Below are positions 54,183 through 64,000 of a stretch of DNA of 64,000 nt, piece after piece. Below the pieces are notes generated by a model, which searched no databases, was not told where the DNA came from, and was given only the letters and a program-made list of their open reading frames with translations. The position numbers and the translations under genes are program-made. This DNA comes from Campanula takesimana (lineage: Eukaryota; Streptophyta; Magnoliopsida; Asterales; Campanulaceae). The stretch lies in contig JAOWBW010000300.1 in the NCBI GenBank assembly GCA_026119855.1, positions 533,954 through 597,953 of the forward strand, in the 5' to 3' direction. Numbering within the stretch: position 1 is the stretch's first letter; each line of letters opens with the position of its first letter.

Positions 54183-57100
54183 CCTCCTCTCCTTCAACCT
54201 CCACCTGTTAGATAAAAAAAAATCAATCAAATAATTTGATATATGTGCTTGTACACGTAATAACATATATAATTACACTATAATTAAACAATATAATCAT
54301 ATATTAAGACAAATACTTATTGAATATATAAATTTGCCATCACATCCCACTCTAGCGCATGCACTATCTTGGTCATCATTGGCTTTATCAAGCAAAGATA
54401 CATCTAGTGGATTATAGGACGATTCATCATTCTCATCATCACTTTTATCATAGATTTCCATATCATGATAGCCCCTTGGTGGTGGTCTCACAACACAATT
54501 AGATGTTTTGCTTTCTCTCGAATAGAACACTTGTGAGGCTTGTGGTGCTAGTATAAAAGGATCTCCTTTAAATTGATCTTGAAATTGATCAAAGTTAACT
54601 AATGCAAATACATCTTCAACCTTTACTCCATGATAGATATTTGCCCAGTCACACTTAAATAAAGGAATATGAAATTAAGATAGTCCAACACTATAATGTC
54701 ATGCAAGATCCCGTAGTGACCTATTGTGCTGCTACTACATTGGTCATTGTCATTTGGCACAGATTGACGTATTGTAGCTGCTTCAAGCGAAAGACCACTA
54801 TTCTGTGTGGACCTTTCAGTATCCTTGGTGCAAAATCGACGACCATTTATTATATAGCCAGAATATGAGATCGCTTGCCTTCTAGGCCCATACGATAACC
54901 ACTTTATTGTTTCAGAAACTCCTTCACCTGATGCCATTTGGTCTCTCACCTGTATATTTATTTTAGATAAATAACATATGTATTCACTATGTCTAAACTA
55001 ATAAACTCTAAATAATATAGTAAGAACCTTGTTTGTAAACCAATTAGAAAAAGTGTCTGAATGCATTTTTGAAAGTTGTTCACCGGACATATTAGTATGT
55101 AACATCTTCAACTCTTCCATACGCATCCTATAATTAAGAAAGAGTGAAAAATATTCCTAAGAAACAAACTAGACAAATTTGCATTTAACTTAAACTTACT
55201 CTTCATATGGTTCCACTTCTGTATTAAACAACACATATCGATGACCATTCTGCATGTCTTCATTAGACAATGTAATATGCTTTTCTTTGGAAATTGGTCG
55301 CCCTTGAAATGATTTTTCATCTTGATACTCCTCATTACGTTTATGTGTTTCAAATAGTGTACAGCCTTTCTTAATGTACTCACAACAAAATCCAATGGAC
55401 TCTTCAGCAAGATAACGTTCACATATGCATCCTTCGGGTCGTGCATGATTTTTAACATATTCCTTGCACGTCTTCATAAATCTAAAAAGATTGAATACCA
55501 ATTATAGAATACCAATTATAGAGAAAATATCTTTCAAGCATAGTATCAGATAATGAATTCATAAAAATTGAATACCTTTCAAATGGATACATCCAATGAA
55601 ATGTGTTTGGTCCACAAAGACGAGTTTCTCGGCCTAAATGTATCGTCAAGTGAATCATAATGTCGAAGAATGAAGGAGGAAAAAATCTTTCAAGCATGCA
55701 CAATGTCTCAATTATCTCCTCTTCTGCAGCTTCATTTTTTTCTATATCAACCACTCTTTGGCTTATATCATAGAAAAATGAACAGAAACGAAGTAATGTA
55801 TTTCTTGGCCCTTTTGGTAAAATTCCTCTCAATGCGACTGGCAGCAACTGTTGCATCAATACATGGTAATCATGGGACTTGAGCCCAAGTATCTTTTCAT
55901 TTTGTGCAAAACAGTTCGCAATATTTGAGCTATACCCGTCAGGAACTTTCAAATTTCTTAGTCGCCAGTAAAATGTCTCCATCTCAGAACTTGTTAAAGT
56001 ATGTTGGCCTGGTGGAAGAAATACCTTACCATTGTCTTCAACCCTTGGGTGCAAGTCTGGCCGAATTCCCATACTTTCCAAGTCTTTACGAGCATTATGA
56101 CCATCTTTTGATCTTCCTTTTATATCAAGCAAAGTGCAAACTATACTCTCACCACAATTTTTTTCAATGTGCATTAAATCCAAACAGTGGCGTACTGCTA
56201 AATGCTGAAATAAGACATTTTCATAAGTTATTAGCTATTAACTATATCATTAAATTGAATTACTATTAAAGTACAAAATTCATTTGTTATACCTCGTAGT
56301 AGGGCAACTCAAAAAAAAATTGATTTTTTTCTTCCAAACAAGGACCTTAACTTTCTTCTTTTTATTATTCCTCTTCCTTTTCTTGTTTCCCTTATATTTT
56401 TCCCTTCCTTTCCTTGGTTCTTCATCATTGCTCGTTTCATCCCATTTTCCAAAATCATTTTCAATCCCACTAACAACTTCTAAAATTTCAGAACCAGACA
56501 ATATAGGAGGTTTCTCCCTCTTCTCATGGGTTCCATCAAACCAACTCTTCTTCTTTCGATAAGGATGATTAGAAACAAGAAATCGTCGATGACCCATATA
56601 CGCACACTTGCCACTGTGAGATAGTCATATTGAACAAGTATCAACACCAAAAATAGGACATGCCTTCTTGCCTTTAGTCGTACACCCTGATAGATTTCTA
56701 TAAGATGGAAAATCATTAATCGTCCACATGAGAATGACCCTCAGATTGAACATGCTCTTTGTATATGCATCGTACATCTCAACCCCACATATCCATAATT
56801 CTTTCAAATCTTCAATCAATGGGGTTAAATATACATCAATATCATTACCTAGTTGCCTTGGACCAGGGATTACCAAAGTTAACATCAGATTTTCTCTTTT
56901 CGTGCACAACCAAGGGGGGAGGTTGTAATTAACAAGCATCACGGGCCAACAACTATGTGTAGAACTTAAATTACGGTATGGATTAAATCCATCTGTAGCA
57001 AGTCCGAGTCTTAAATTTCGAGGATCAGACGAAAAACAGGGCCATTTACTATCAATAGATTGCCACTGAGGCGAGTCAACAGGATGTCGCATTTTGTTAT

Positions 57101-58019
57101 CCTTACTATGATGACTGCTATGCCACAATAATTGTTCAGAATTATCCAATGATTTGAACATACTTCTAAATCTAGGAATTATCGGAAATTATCTCAACAC
57201 CTTAGCTGGTATCCCCTTTTTAATTTTACGCTCATCCCCTTTTCCTACAATTTTCCACCTGGATCTCCCACACTTTGGGCAATTGTCTAGATCTGCCAGC
57301 TCTTTTCTAAAAAGACAACAATCCTTAACACATGCATGTATTTTCTCGTAGCCTAAGTCAAAAGTCTTAAGTAACTTTTTTGCGGCATACGTGGAACTAG
57401 GAAGTACATTATTTTGTGGCAACATGTCGCCTAAGATCTTGAGAAGCTCGGTAAATGCTTTGTCAGAAATGCCGTGAACAGCTTTATGTTTGAAAAGCAT
57501 AACCGTCGCTGTCAACTTTGTATAGTCAATACAACCCGTATACAAGGGAGTTTCTGCCTCTTCTAATAATTTTGAAAACCCCTCATCTCCCACTGCTTCA
57601 GTATAATTTGGAATCTCTTCCTCGTTAACATGCGCATCAACAAACATCCTATATGTATCTGATATTCCATCAAGCTCACATGTCATTTTGGAAGGAGTGC
57701 TCGGGCGTTCTTCCCCGTGAAAAATCCAAACATTGTACGTCTTATCCATCCCAAACATAACCAAGTGTGAGACTACATCATCACTAGTCTGGTAATCCAT
57801 ATTTCGGCATCGAGTACAAGGACATTGAATTTTAGAAGGATTTTCTAGCCATTCGAAACTTCCTGCTACAAAATTTGTTACTCCTTCCCTGTAAGCCGTA
57901 GTTGGCCTACAAACAAAATTATACATATTACATAGATAGCACAGAGGAATATGCAAGTACCAAACTACTATTTGAGCTTAGAGAGAAAACCTTGGTAGAT
58001 TCACCCACGCTTTATCCAT
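54183..58019 (-). pseudogene. TNPD-like transposase gene of the CACTA element (TNP2 family), multi-exon, decayed
   Basis: It starts at ATG 58017-58019 (MDKAWVNLPR, a typical TNPD start), exon 57991-58019. An 84-bp intron precedes exon 56293-57906. This exon holds the transposase-associated zinc domain (CPCTRCRN, DDVVSHLVMFGM) and TNP2 core (HSSHHSKDNKMRHPVDSPQW, GLATDGFNPYRNLSSTHSCW, LTLVIPGPRQLGNDIDVYL, GKCAYMGHRRFL). Exon 55576-56204 has LDLMHIEKNCGES and the DUF4218 region (PPSFFDIMIHLTIHL). Exons 55200-55491 and 55029-55129 follow (KEYVKNHARPEGCICERYLA). The last large exon (about 54300-54949) has DUF4216 (HYGILHDIIVLDY, FYSRES). A final exon reads VEVEGEEDL and stop. Breaks: TAA 57189-57191, TGA 56625-56627, homopolymer frameshift near 56312, frameshift near 54680. 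Confidence 0.88.
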
Positions 58020-58784
58020 CAAACAATAGATATTATGAGTTCACTGAGAACACTACAAGAGTGAATGAAATTAGCACAGTTTTAAGGTGCAGCCAAGAGT
58101 TAAAGAGAGCACTACGTTTCAAATTTGACTATTCAAATGTACCTACCTAGCTATTGCTCAAAAAATTTAACTAGAATTCAATAAGAGGAATTGGTGTATA
58201 GAGAAAATCATATGAAGATAGTAAGACAAATGTAAACAAACCCACTTAAATGCTTACTTCCATTATAAAAATATCTAATTTACTGGCTAATACTTTCAAA
58301 TGGAGGCTGCTAAGCATCCAATTTAACTAGAAATCTTATCCTAGCAGAGAGTGGAGCAAAACTATCCATCATGGTCTATAGTCTCCTCACAAATGCCATT
58401 GGCTCACACATGGAAGTGTATCACAGGATACCTCTCTAACCAGTAATATGACAACCCAAATAAGGGCTACTAAATATTAAATAGACGAGCAAACAGATTC
58501 ATACAATTATGTAGGCCACAACTAGTAATGAATTATTCAGTTCAACTTATTATACCTTAACAGATGCTAGCCCACGACTACCACAATGAATTCCAGCCTA
58601 AGAATAGATCCGAGGAATAACAATTCGAACCTGCAAAAAACAACAGATTGTAAGAACATAACCCTTCTAAATATTGAGAAAGAGTAGGCAATTGTGGAGA
58701 CAGATAGACAGACACACTTTGTTTAGTGATCATATTTTACTGTTTTATCTTTTAACCTGTATTTTTTGTGATTTACATTGACAG
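58020..58784. other. CACTA interior upstream of the TNPD-like gene
   Basis: No gene recognised. It is probably 5' untranslated or promoter sequence of the TNPD-like gene on the minus strand and intron of the UBC fragment on the plus strand. Confidence 0.4.
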
Positions 58785-58925
58785 TCTTTGCTATGCGACC
58801 CAAATCCAATTTTTATAGCAAATTCAGAAGCTGCTCGGATGTTCAATGAAAACAAGCGGGAGTACAACCGCAGGGTAAGGGATATTGTGGAGCAGAGCTG
58901 GACATCAGACAAGTCAAAATCATAA
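58785..58925 (+). pseudogene. Captured last exon of a RAD6/UBC2-type ubiquitin-conjugating enzyme gene
   Basis: After a TTTACATTGACAG acceptor, the plus strand encodes SLLCDPNP, then ANSEAARMFNENKREYNRRV and RDIVEQSWTSDKSKS and a stop. This is the C-terminal helix region of plant UBC1/2/3 (RAD6 homologues; LLCDPNP and NKREYNRRVR are near invariant). The E2 catalytic Cys lies in earlier exons that are absent, so the fragment cannot conjugate ubiquitin. Three residues after LCDPNP are changed (IFI). It faces opposite to the transposase genes. Confidence 0.88.
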
Positions 58926-59999
58926 GGAGAATGTCGACAAAAACAAACACCAATTGAAACATGAGACCTATTACACGGCGGAGGAAGGCTTTACTAAAAC
59001 CAATTGTTCATAAGGAATTAAAGCCCTAAATCAATTTTCTACAAATCAAAATTTCCCCAAATAAAACCCTAAATCAGAAATTTGAAACCGATAGAGTGAA
59101 AGAGACTTAGGGTTGAGACTTACCACTGAAATTACAATGTCAAATTCAACACTCACACTTGGCGATCGAAATTTTCCGCGTGCTTCAGTGCCTTACTGTG
59201 AGACAGAGAGAAGAAGTGAGAAAAGAATGGATTCAATTGGCATAACAACACTGCACCGGGGCTCCTTAGAGATGGAGATGGAGATGGAGATAGGAGATAG
59301 ACTGAATTGTGTTTGTGAAGAAGAGCGAAAGACGGTCGGTGCTTTGTAGTATTGTTCGATAAAGAGGAGAGAAAAGGGTTGAATGAGGTTAACGATAGCT
59401 ATCCCTTTGACTAGGTTTAGTTTTGGCGGAGACTGGAAACTTTGGGGGGATATTTTGCTCACCCCGCGCTTAATATTAAAATGACTCTTTAACGTTTAAG
59501 GGCTTTCTAAAAGAAAAAAAAAAAAAAAAAAAAAACGTTTAAGGGCTTGAAAAGGTCAATTTTAATTCTCCTAAAAAGTCTACTTTACTACCAATTAATA
59601 ATCTTTCTGTCTTAAAAAAATAGTTTCACTTAAATTTAAAACCTTTTTTTTTTGAAAAAAAAATTAAAAAGTTAAATCATTATCTTTTCTATCATTATTA
59701 AATAAAATTTAGTTATCTATATTCAATCTAAACAAATGTAATTAATAGTATTTTTAGTAGTGACACAATAATAACTTTTAAAATTGCATAAAAATATTTA
59801 CTCAATATTTTTCAAATAATAGTTAAAATTAAATTATTGTGACTGAAAAAATAAAATGAGACTTTTTTTAGAGACGGGGAGTACTAATCATGCACACTAA
59901 TCTCAAAAGAATTAAAATGTCAAAATCAAGACGAAGTATTTCACGAATATTGCAAGATAAAAATGCTTAAAAAGTGGTCACTTCATATTTTCTCTGTGA
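58926..59999. other. CACTA right interior, non-coding
   Basis: A GGAGAT hexamer repeat at about 59269-59294; A-tracts at about 59512-59535. No gene is recognised. Confidence 0.45.
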
Positions 60000-60230
60000 C
60001 AACGTTTTAGGAAAAACGTTGCACAAATGCACAACGTTTTCTTTCATAAACGTTGTTAATGATTGCAACGTTTTAGCTGAAACGTTGTCTTAAACGCCAA
60101 TACACAACGTTTGTTGAAAAAACGTTGTAAAATCAGATATTCTAGAACGTTTTACTGAGAAACGTTGTCTAAAGTGCATCTACCACAACGTTTACTTGAA
60201 AACGTTGTTAACAAAACGTTGTTAATCTTT
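60000..60230. repeat. Right subterminal repeats of the CACTA element
   Basis: ACAACGTTTT and AAACGTTGT units in palindromic pairs, the same motif as on the left (for example ACAACGTTTTAGGAAAAACG). Confidence 0.9.
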
Positions 60231-60439
60231 TTTGTTGTAGTGATATTACCATTTCTTAACCTCACAGAATGAAGTTAATATTACAAACAATTTATATTTA
60301 AAGATTGGATAAATTTAAAAGGAAATATTTCCACATAATAGAGGGAAGAAATTGTTTATTTGTATACCTCAACCACATTTCCCAAGATGACCTGTAAGAG
60401 AAGTTAGAATAAAAAAGAAGGTGAAAAAAGAAAAGAAAA

Positions 60440-62157
60440 TTACGTCTTAGTCCCTGAGTAATATCGAATCTACATTTTAAGACAATGATATTTTGACTTT
60501 ACGTCTTAGTCCCACAAAACATTTTGTTTATCCACATAGTCCCTCACTGCTTTAAATTGTAATATGTACACCCCCTCCTCTCTATACGCACCAACACAAA
60601 CACACACTCCCTCTCTCTCTCTGGTTTCTCTCTCTACCTCCACTCCTGCCCCGGCCACCCCTCCATCCCCTTCCTCCGGCGACCCCTCCAATCGCCCACC
60701 TTCGGCGACCCCTCCATCCCCCTCCTCCAGCAACCTCTCCCTCCATTGGCCACCTCTTTCCACCCCTAATCCCACGACCATCTCCCCCTACTCCAGTCAC
60801 CTCCCACCTCCTCAGATCTAGATCCGGATGAACAACTAACGCCGGCGACTATTCTCTATCCCCTACGAACTGCCTTCTTCTCTTTTCTGGCGCGGTCTAC
60901 AACTCCGGCAACCTCTTCACTCTGACGACCCTTCCCTCCCCTCCTCCGGCCAGCAACTACAAGGCAGAACTCTCCCATGTTCTGCGATTCCAAACACATG
61001 GAGCTGGGCAACGGTGACAGTGATGGACTTGACGGTGGAAACATTGTCACCCTCTCTCGCCACCTCCGATCGTCTTTCTTTAGCCAGATCTGGATGTCTG
61101 GATCGTCTCTCAGACTCTCCCAGCCTGCAATCAATAAATCTCAAAATCCTAGTTCCATCTCCAAGCCTTAAAGTCAGTCAGTATTCCGGCACTAGGACCT
61201 GAATCGAGGTTTGCTTGTCGGCCTCCAAACACCATAGCCATTAACGGTGGGTTGTAATTCTAGTGATTCTTTTGCTTGGACTTGTACATGTAGACAAGAA
61301 GCTCAGTGGTGAAGGTGAGATAGTCGGAGAGAGGTGGCGGCAAGGGATGCAGCTGTACTAGTCGGCATTGGAGAAGACATGGCCGGAAGAAGTGAGAACT
61401 TACTGATAAGTTCTCAGTCGTTTGATCGCCGGAGTTGGTCATTGGAATTAGTGATCACCGGGGTTAATCGTGTTCTAAGTAGTTTAGTTGACAGCTGAGA
61501 ACTTACTGATAAGTTCTCGATTGTTTAGTTGCCGGAGTTGGTCGCGGAGTTAATCGTGTTCTTAGTAGTTAGTTTAATCGACAGCTGAGAACTTATTGAT
61601 ACGTTCTCGATTGTTTGATCACCGGAGTTGGTCGCCTGAGTTGGTGGCCGCCGGAGTTAATCGCGTTCTTAGTAGTTTAGTTGACAGCTGAGAACTTACT
61701 AATAAGTTCTTAGTTGTTTGGTCGCCGGAGTTGTTCATGTTCTTAGTCGTTTAGTTGACAACTGAGAACTTATTGATAAGTTCTCAACTGTTTGGTAACC
61801 GGAGTTGGTCGTGTTCTTAGTAGTTTAGTTGAAAGCTGAGAACTTATTGATAAGTTCTCAACTGTTTGGTCGCTGAAAGAACACTGAAGCTAATTTTTTT
61901 TTTTTTTTTTTTTGCGCCAGAGTGGTCGCCGGAGTTGGTGATAGCCGGAAATGGTGGTCGCCGGAGTTGTTGACTGGAGAAGGTGGTGATGGTAGCCTAA
62001 GGTGATAGTGGTTGGGGTGAAAGTAAAATGTTGAGAGGGTGTAGTTAGTAAAATATTAAGGAAGATGTAAGGTAGGGACTATATGGTTAGTCAAAATATT
62101 CCTTGTCTTAAAATGTAAATAAGGCTTCCTAGAGGGATTATATGGTAAATCCCTCAA
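60440..62157. mobile_element. Putative degenerate TIR element
   Basis: The left flank has TTAGTCCCTGAG, then ACATTTTAAGACAATGATATTTTGACT and TTAGTCCC. The reverse complement of the right flank has ATAATCCCTCTAGG, then ACATTTTAAGACAAGGAATATTTTGACT and ATAGTCCC. These arms are about 80 bp and imperfect. No target duplication is clear. The interior is pyrimidine-rich (60590-60830) and then carries a hairpin array. No transposase. Confidence 0.5.
61385..61875. repeat. Array of GAGAACTTA-TAAGTTCTC hairpins, about 6 copies
   Basis: A unit of 65-100 bp is repeated about six times, with GCCGGAGTTGGTCGTGTTCT, then AGTAGTTTAGTTGACAGCT and the palindrome GAGAACTTA-nnGA-TAAGTTCTC. The palindrome lies near 61396, 61497, 61588, 61690, 61763 and 61839; the third and fourth have lost some pairing. 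Confidence 0.85.
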
Positions 62158-62260
62158 AAAAAAAAAAAAAGAAATGGAAAGAAACCCTAATTCGAAGAAG
62201 GTGAAATGACGGTTGGGGAAAGTAGGAAGCGACCTTTTAAATTTTGAGCTGGTCTCCTGT

Positions 62261-62724
62261 AAAACGCGTTTTTCCTAATGGTTAGGAAAAACGTGTTTTT
62301 CAAAACCTCCAGAAAACTTTATATTAATATCCAGAAGACTTTATACTGATATCTAGGACCCTTCTGGCTATAACTTTCAAAAAAGGTTCTAGCTATCAAT
62401 CTCATATCCAGAAGACTTTATATTGATATCTAGAACCATAGAAACCCTTCTAGCTATCACCTTCAAATGTTCTGGCTATCACTTTCAAAGGTTCTGGCTA
62501 TCAATTTGAAAGGTTTTTGCTATCAATCTCATATCCAAAAGGCTTTATATTGATATCCAGGACCCATCTGGCTATCACTTTCAAATGTTCGGAATATCAA
62601 TCTAATATCCAGAAGCCTTTATATTGATATCCAGAACCGTTGAGACATTCCGATTATTTACAAAAATGCCACTGCGTTTTTTTTAAAACACGTTTTTCCT
62701 AAACATTTGGAAAAACGCGTTTTT
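62261..62724. repeat. Small foldback-type repeat bounded by AAAACGCGTTTTTCC hairpins
   Basis: At the left, AAAACGCGTTTTTCCTAA faces TTAGGAAAAACGTGTTTT; at the right, AAAACACGTTTTTCCTAA faces TTGGAAAAACGCGTTTTT. Between them a phrase of about 40 bp (ATATCCAGAAGACTTTATAT, then TGATATCTAG and GGCTATCACTTTCAAA) recurs four to five times. Confidence 0.7.
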
Positions 62725-63678
62725 CCCAAGATTTTCACTCAAATTTTTTAGCAATGAAATTCAATATACATAGTGAAGGTTTAGGAAACTATAGCACATG
62801 TACCCAAAATAGTTCCATGGCCCACATTATTCTATTATACACTACACAATACATGACTCAATTACCAAGAAGGTCTAATTTAAAAAAAAAAAAAAAAAAA
62901 AAACTCTTCTCCGAAAAGACAGTTCTAAATTGTTCTTGTCTAACGGGTAAATACAAAATTGCATACTAATGAATACAGTATACAATAGTCAAACTTCTCT
63001 GACCCAGAATGATAGTTCTCTTATATTCGTGGTAATTACGAAGGAACTTTAAACAATAAATAAGGCTACTTTTAATTATTCTAAAGAAATTTATGGAATT
63101 TTTTAGATACACTAATATAAATACTATTAATAATAATTTTTAATTTCACATTAACATAATTATAAGTATCTTTTATACTTGGTTAAAGGTCGTGGCAGTA
63201 ACAAAGGAAAAAAAAGGACTATCTTTTTCTAAAACGGATGAAGTATAATTTTGATGGAAAAACGGACACATTAGTTCACCATCTACAACAATTTCCAATG
63301 CCACCTTTAGATGAAGAACCAAGGGAAAAGATTACGTGTAAGTGGAAAATTTGAAGACCAAAAAAAAGCTTACCTAGCTGTGGAACAGAACGGAAATATT
63401 GTAAGAAGGATGTGACATATGCTTAGAACATCTCCATTCATGCAGCGTAGACTCGCCATGTGATTAGGTGTCAGTAGTGAAGCGCCCAGCCATGCCAAAT
63501 TCAAATGGCACAAGTGACATGTTATCTTTTTTGGCTGGAGTATGAAGCCATGGCGTGTCAGAGAAGTGGGCCAACACTTGCCAAAGCAACTCATTATTTC
63601 AAAAAAAAAAAAAAAAAAAAAACCCTTTGTTATTTTCTTTTGCAATCCAATAAAAAGTTGACATGTTGCTATAACATA
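62725..63678. other. AT-rich stretch with a decayed MITE
   Basis: 63005-63245 has inner phrases of the 607-844 MITE family (GAAGGAACTTTAAACAATAA, CAGTAACAAAGGAAA) and a weak right end AAAACGGATGAAGTA, but no clear left end. A-tracts lie at about 62880-62902 and 63600-63622. No gene. Confidence 0.45.
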
Positions 63679-63924
63679 CTCCCTCCGTCCCATTTCAAAT
63701 TGCAAATACTAGGTTGGCACGGGGATTAAAGGAAAAAGTGAAAAATGTAATGTGTTGTGAGTGTTGATAGTTGAGTGGGAGAGAGAAAGTGGGGTAGAGA
63801 ATAGTTAGTGGGTTAGTGGATGTGAGTGTGCAAGTGGGTTAAAACTTGCCATTTTTTGATTTTGCAATTTTAGTTGGGACACCCTTTTTAGCAACTTTTG
63901 CAATTTGAAATGGGACGGAGGGAG
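63679..63924. mobile_element. Stowaway-type MITE
   Basis: It runs from CTCCCTCCGTCCCATTTCAA to TTTGAAATGGGACGGAGGGAG, with TA at 63677-63678 and 63925-63926. The ends pair for about 25 bp. Confidence 0.93.
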
Positions 63925-64000
63925 TATTAAAATAACATTTTTTTCATGTTATAATTTTTTAGATACTAATTTCTTAAAATAATATTAAATTGAAAAAAAT

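Larger units (their letters stand above)
47031..60242 (-). mobile_element. CACTA (En/Spm) DNA transposon carrying captured host exons
   Basis: The ends are CACTACAACAAAAA (47031) and its reverse complement TTTTTTGTTGTAGTG (ending 60242). A 3-bp duplication ATA lies on both sides (47028-47030 and 60243-60245). Both subterminal regions are packed with palindromic ACAACGTTT...AAACGTTGT units, the transposase-binding repeats of the superfamily. It encodes TNPD-like and TNPA-like genes on the minus strand, both damaged. Fragments of three host genes lie between the transposase genes and the ends. Confidence 0.95.

Overview
The window is nuclear DNA from a flowering plant, probably a dicot. It comes from a draft assembly: a run of exactly 100 Ns at 3580-3679 marks a gap of unknown size. 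The DNA is almost entirely nested transposable elements (TEs). The one clear resident host gene is the 3' end of a chloroplast-type FKBP peptidyl-prolyl isomerase (+ strand, exons 503-577 and about 2386-2507). Its last intron is swollen to about 1.8 kb by Stowaway MITEs and a Copia relic, and its reading frame does not close cleanly.

Layout. (1) 1-3579: FKBP 3' end, MITEs, Copia relic. (2) 3680-11984: a Copia element on the minus strand, LTRs nearly identical but pol broken; its 3' LTR runs into the gap. It sits inside (3) an Athila-type Ty3/gypsy element on the plus strand (11985 to about 19450: pol, a broken ATHILA-type ORF, a 3' LTR cut at its end). (4) About 19453-30454: a 5'-truncated Tat-lineage Ty3/gypsy element with gag, protease, RT, two RNase H domains and integrase, five in-frame stops in pol, an antisense spliced gene with its own TATA box, and a 3' LTR. 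(5) 31388-46196: a Mutator-type element with a perfect 9-bp target duplication. Its body is about 0.9 kb, but it was expanded to 14.8 kb by a minus-strand Helitron (31915-34188, itself holding a TRIM and a MITE) and by an 11.6-kb non-autonomous LTR element (34439-46060; a LARD, large retrotransposon derivative). The LARD has 2.04-kb LTRs and about 7.5 kb of non-coding interior made largely of six unrelated minisatellites. (6) 47031-60242: a 13.2-kb CACTA transposon with 3-bp target duplication, decayed TNPD-like (TNP2) and TNPA-like (Transposase_24) genes, and exon fragments from three host genes: SEC23, an SNF2/HNH protein and a RAD6/UBC2-type E2. (7) 60246-64000: a degenerate TIR element with a hairpin array, a small foldback repeat and a Stowaway MITE.

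The genes do not form a pathway. The story is layered insertion and decay: FKBP intron < MITEs and Copia relic; Athila < Copia; Mutator element < Helitron < TRIM; Mutator element < LARD; CACTA < captured exons < hAT MITE. The most interesting unexplained signals are these: a compact RNA-like motif (stem, AAAA bulge, CCC-GNRA-GGG cap) found twice in the Athila 3' region and twice in the unrelated-looking LARD, with compensatory stem changes; a second motif repeated three times in the LARD (CTACG/CGTAG outer stem around a changing hairpin); the multi-satellite LARD interior; and the three-gene capture in the CACTA.
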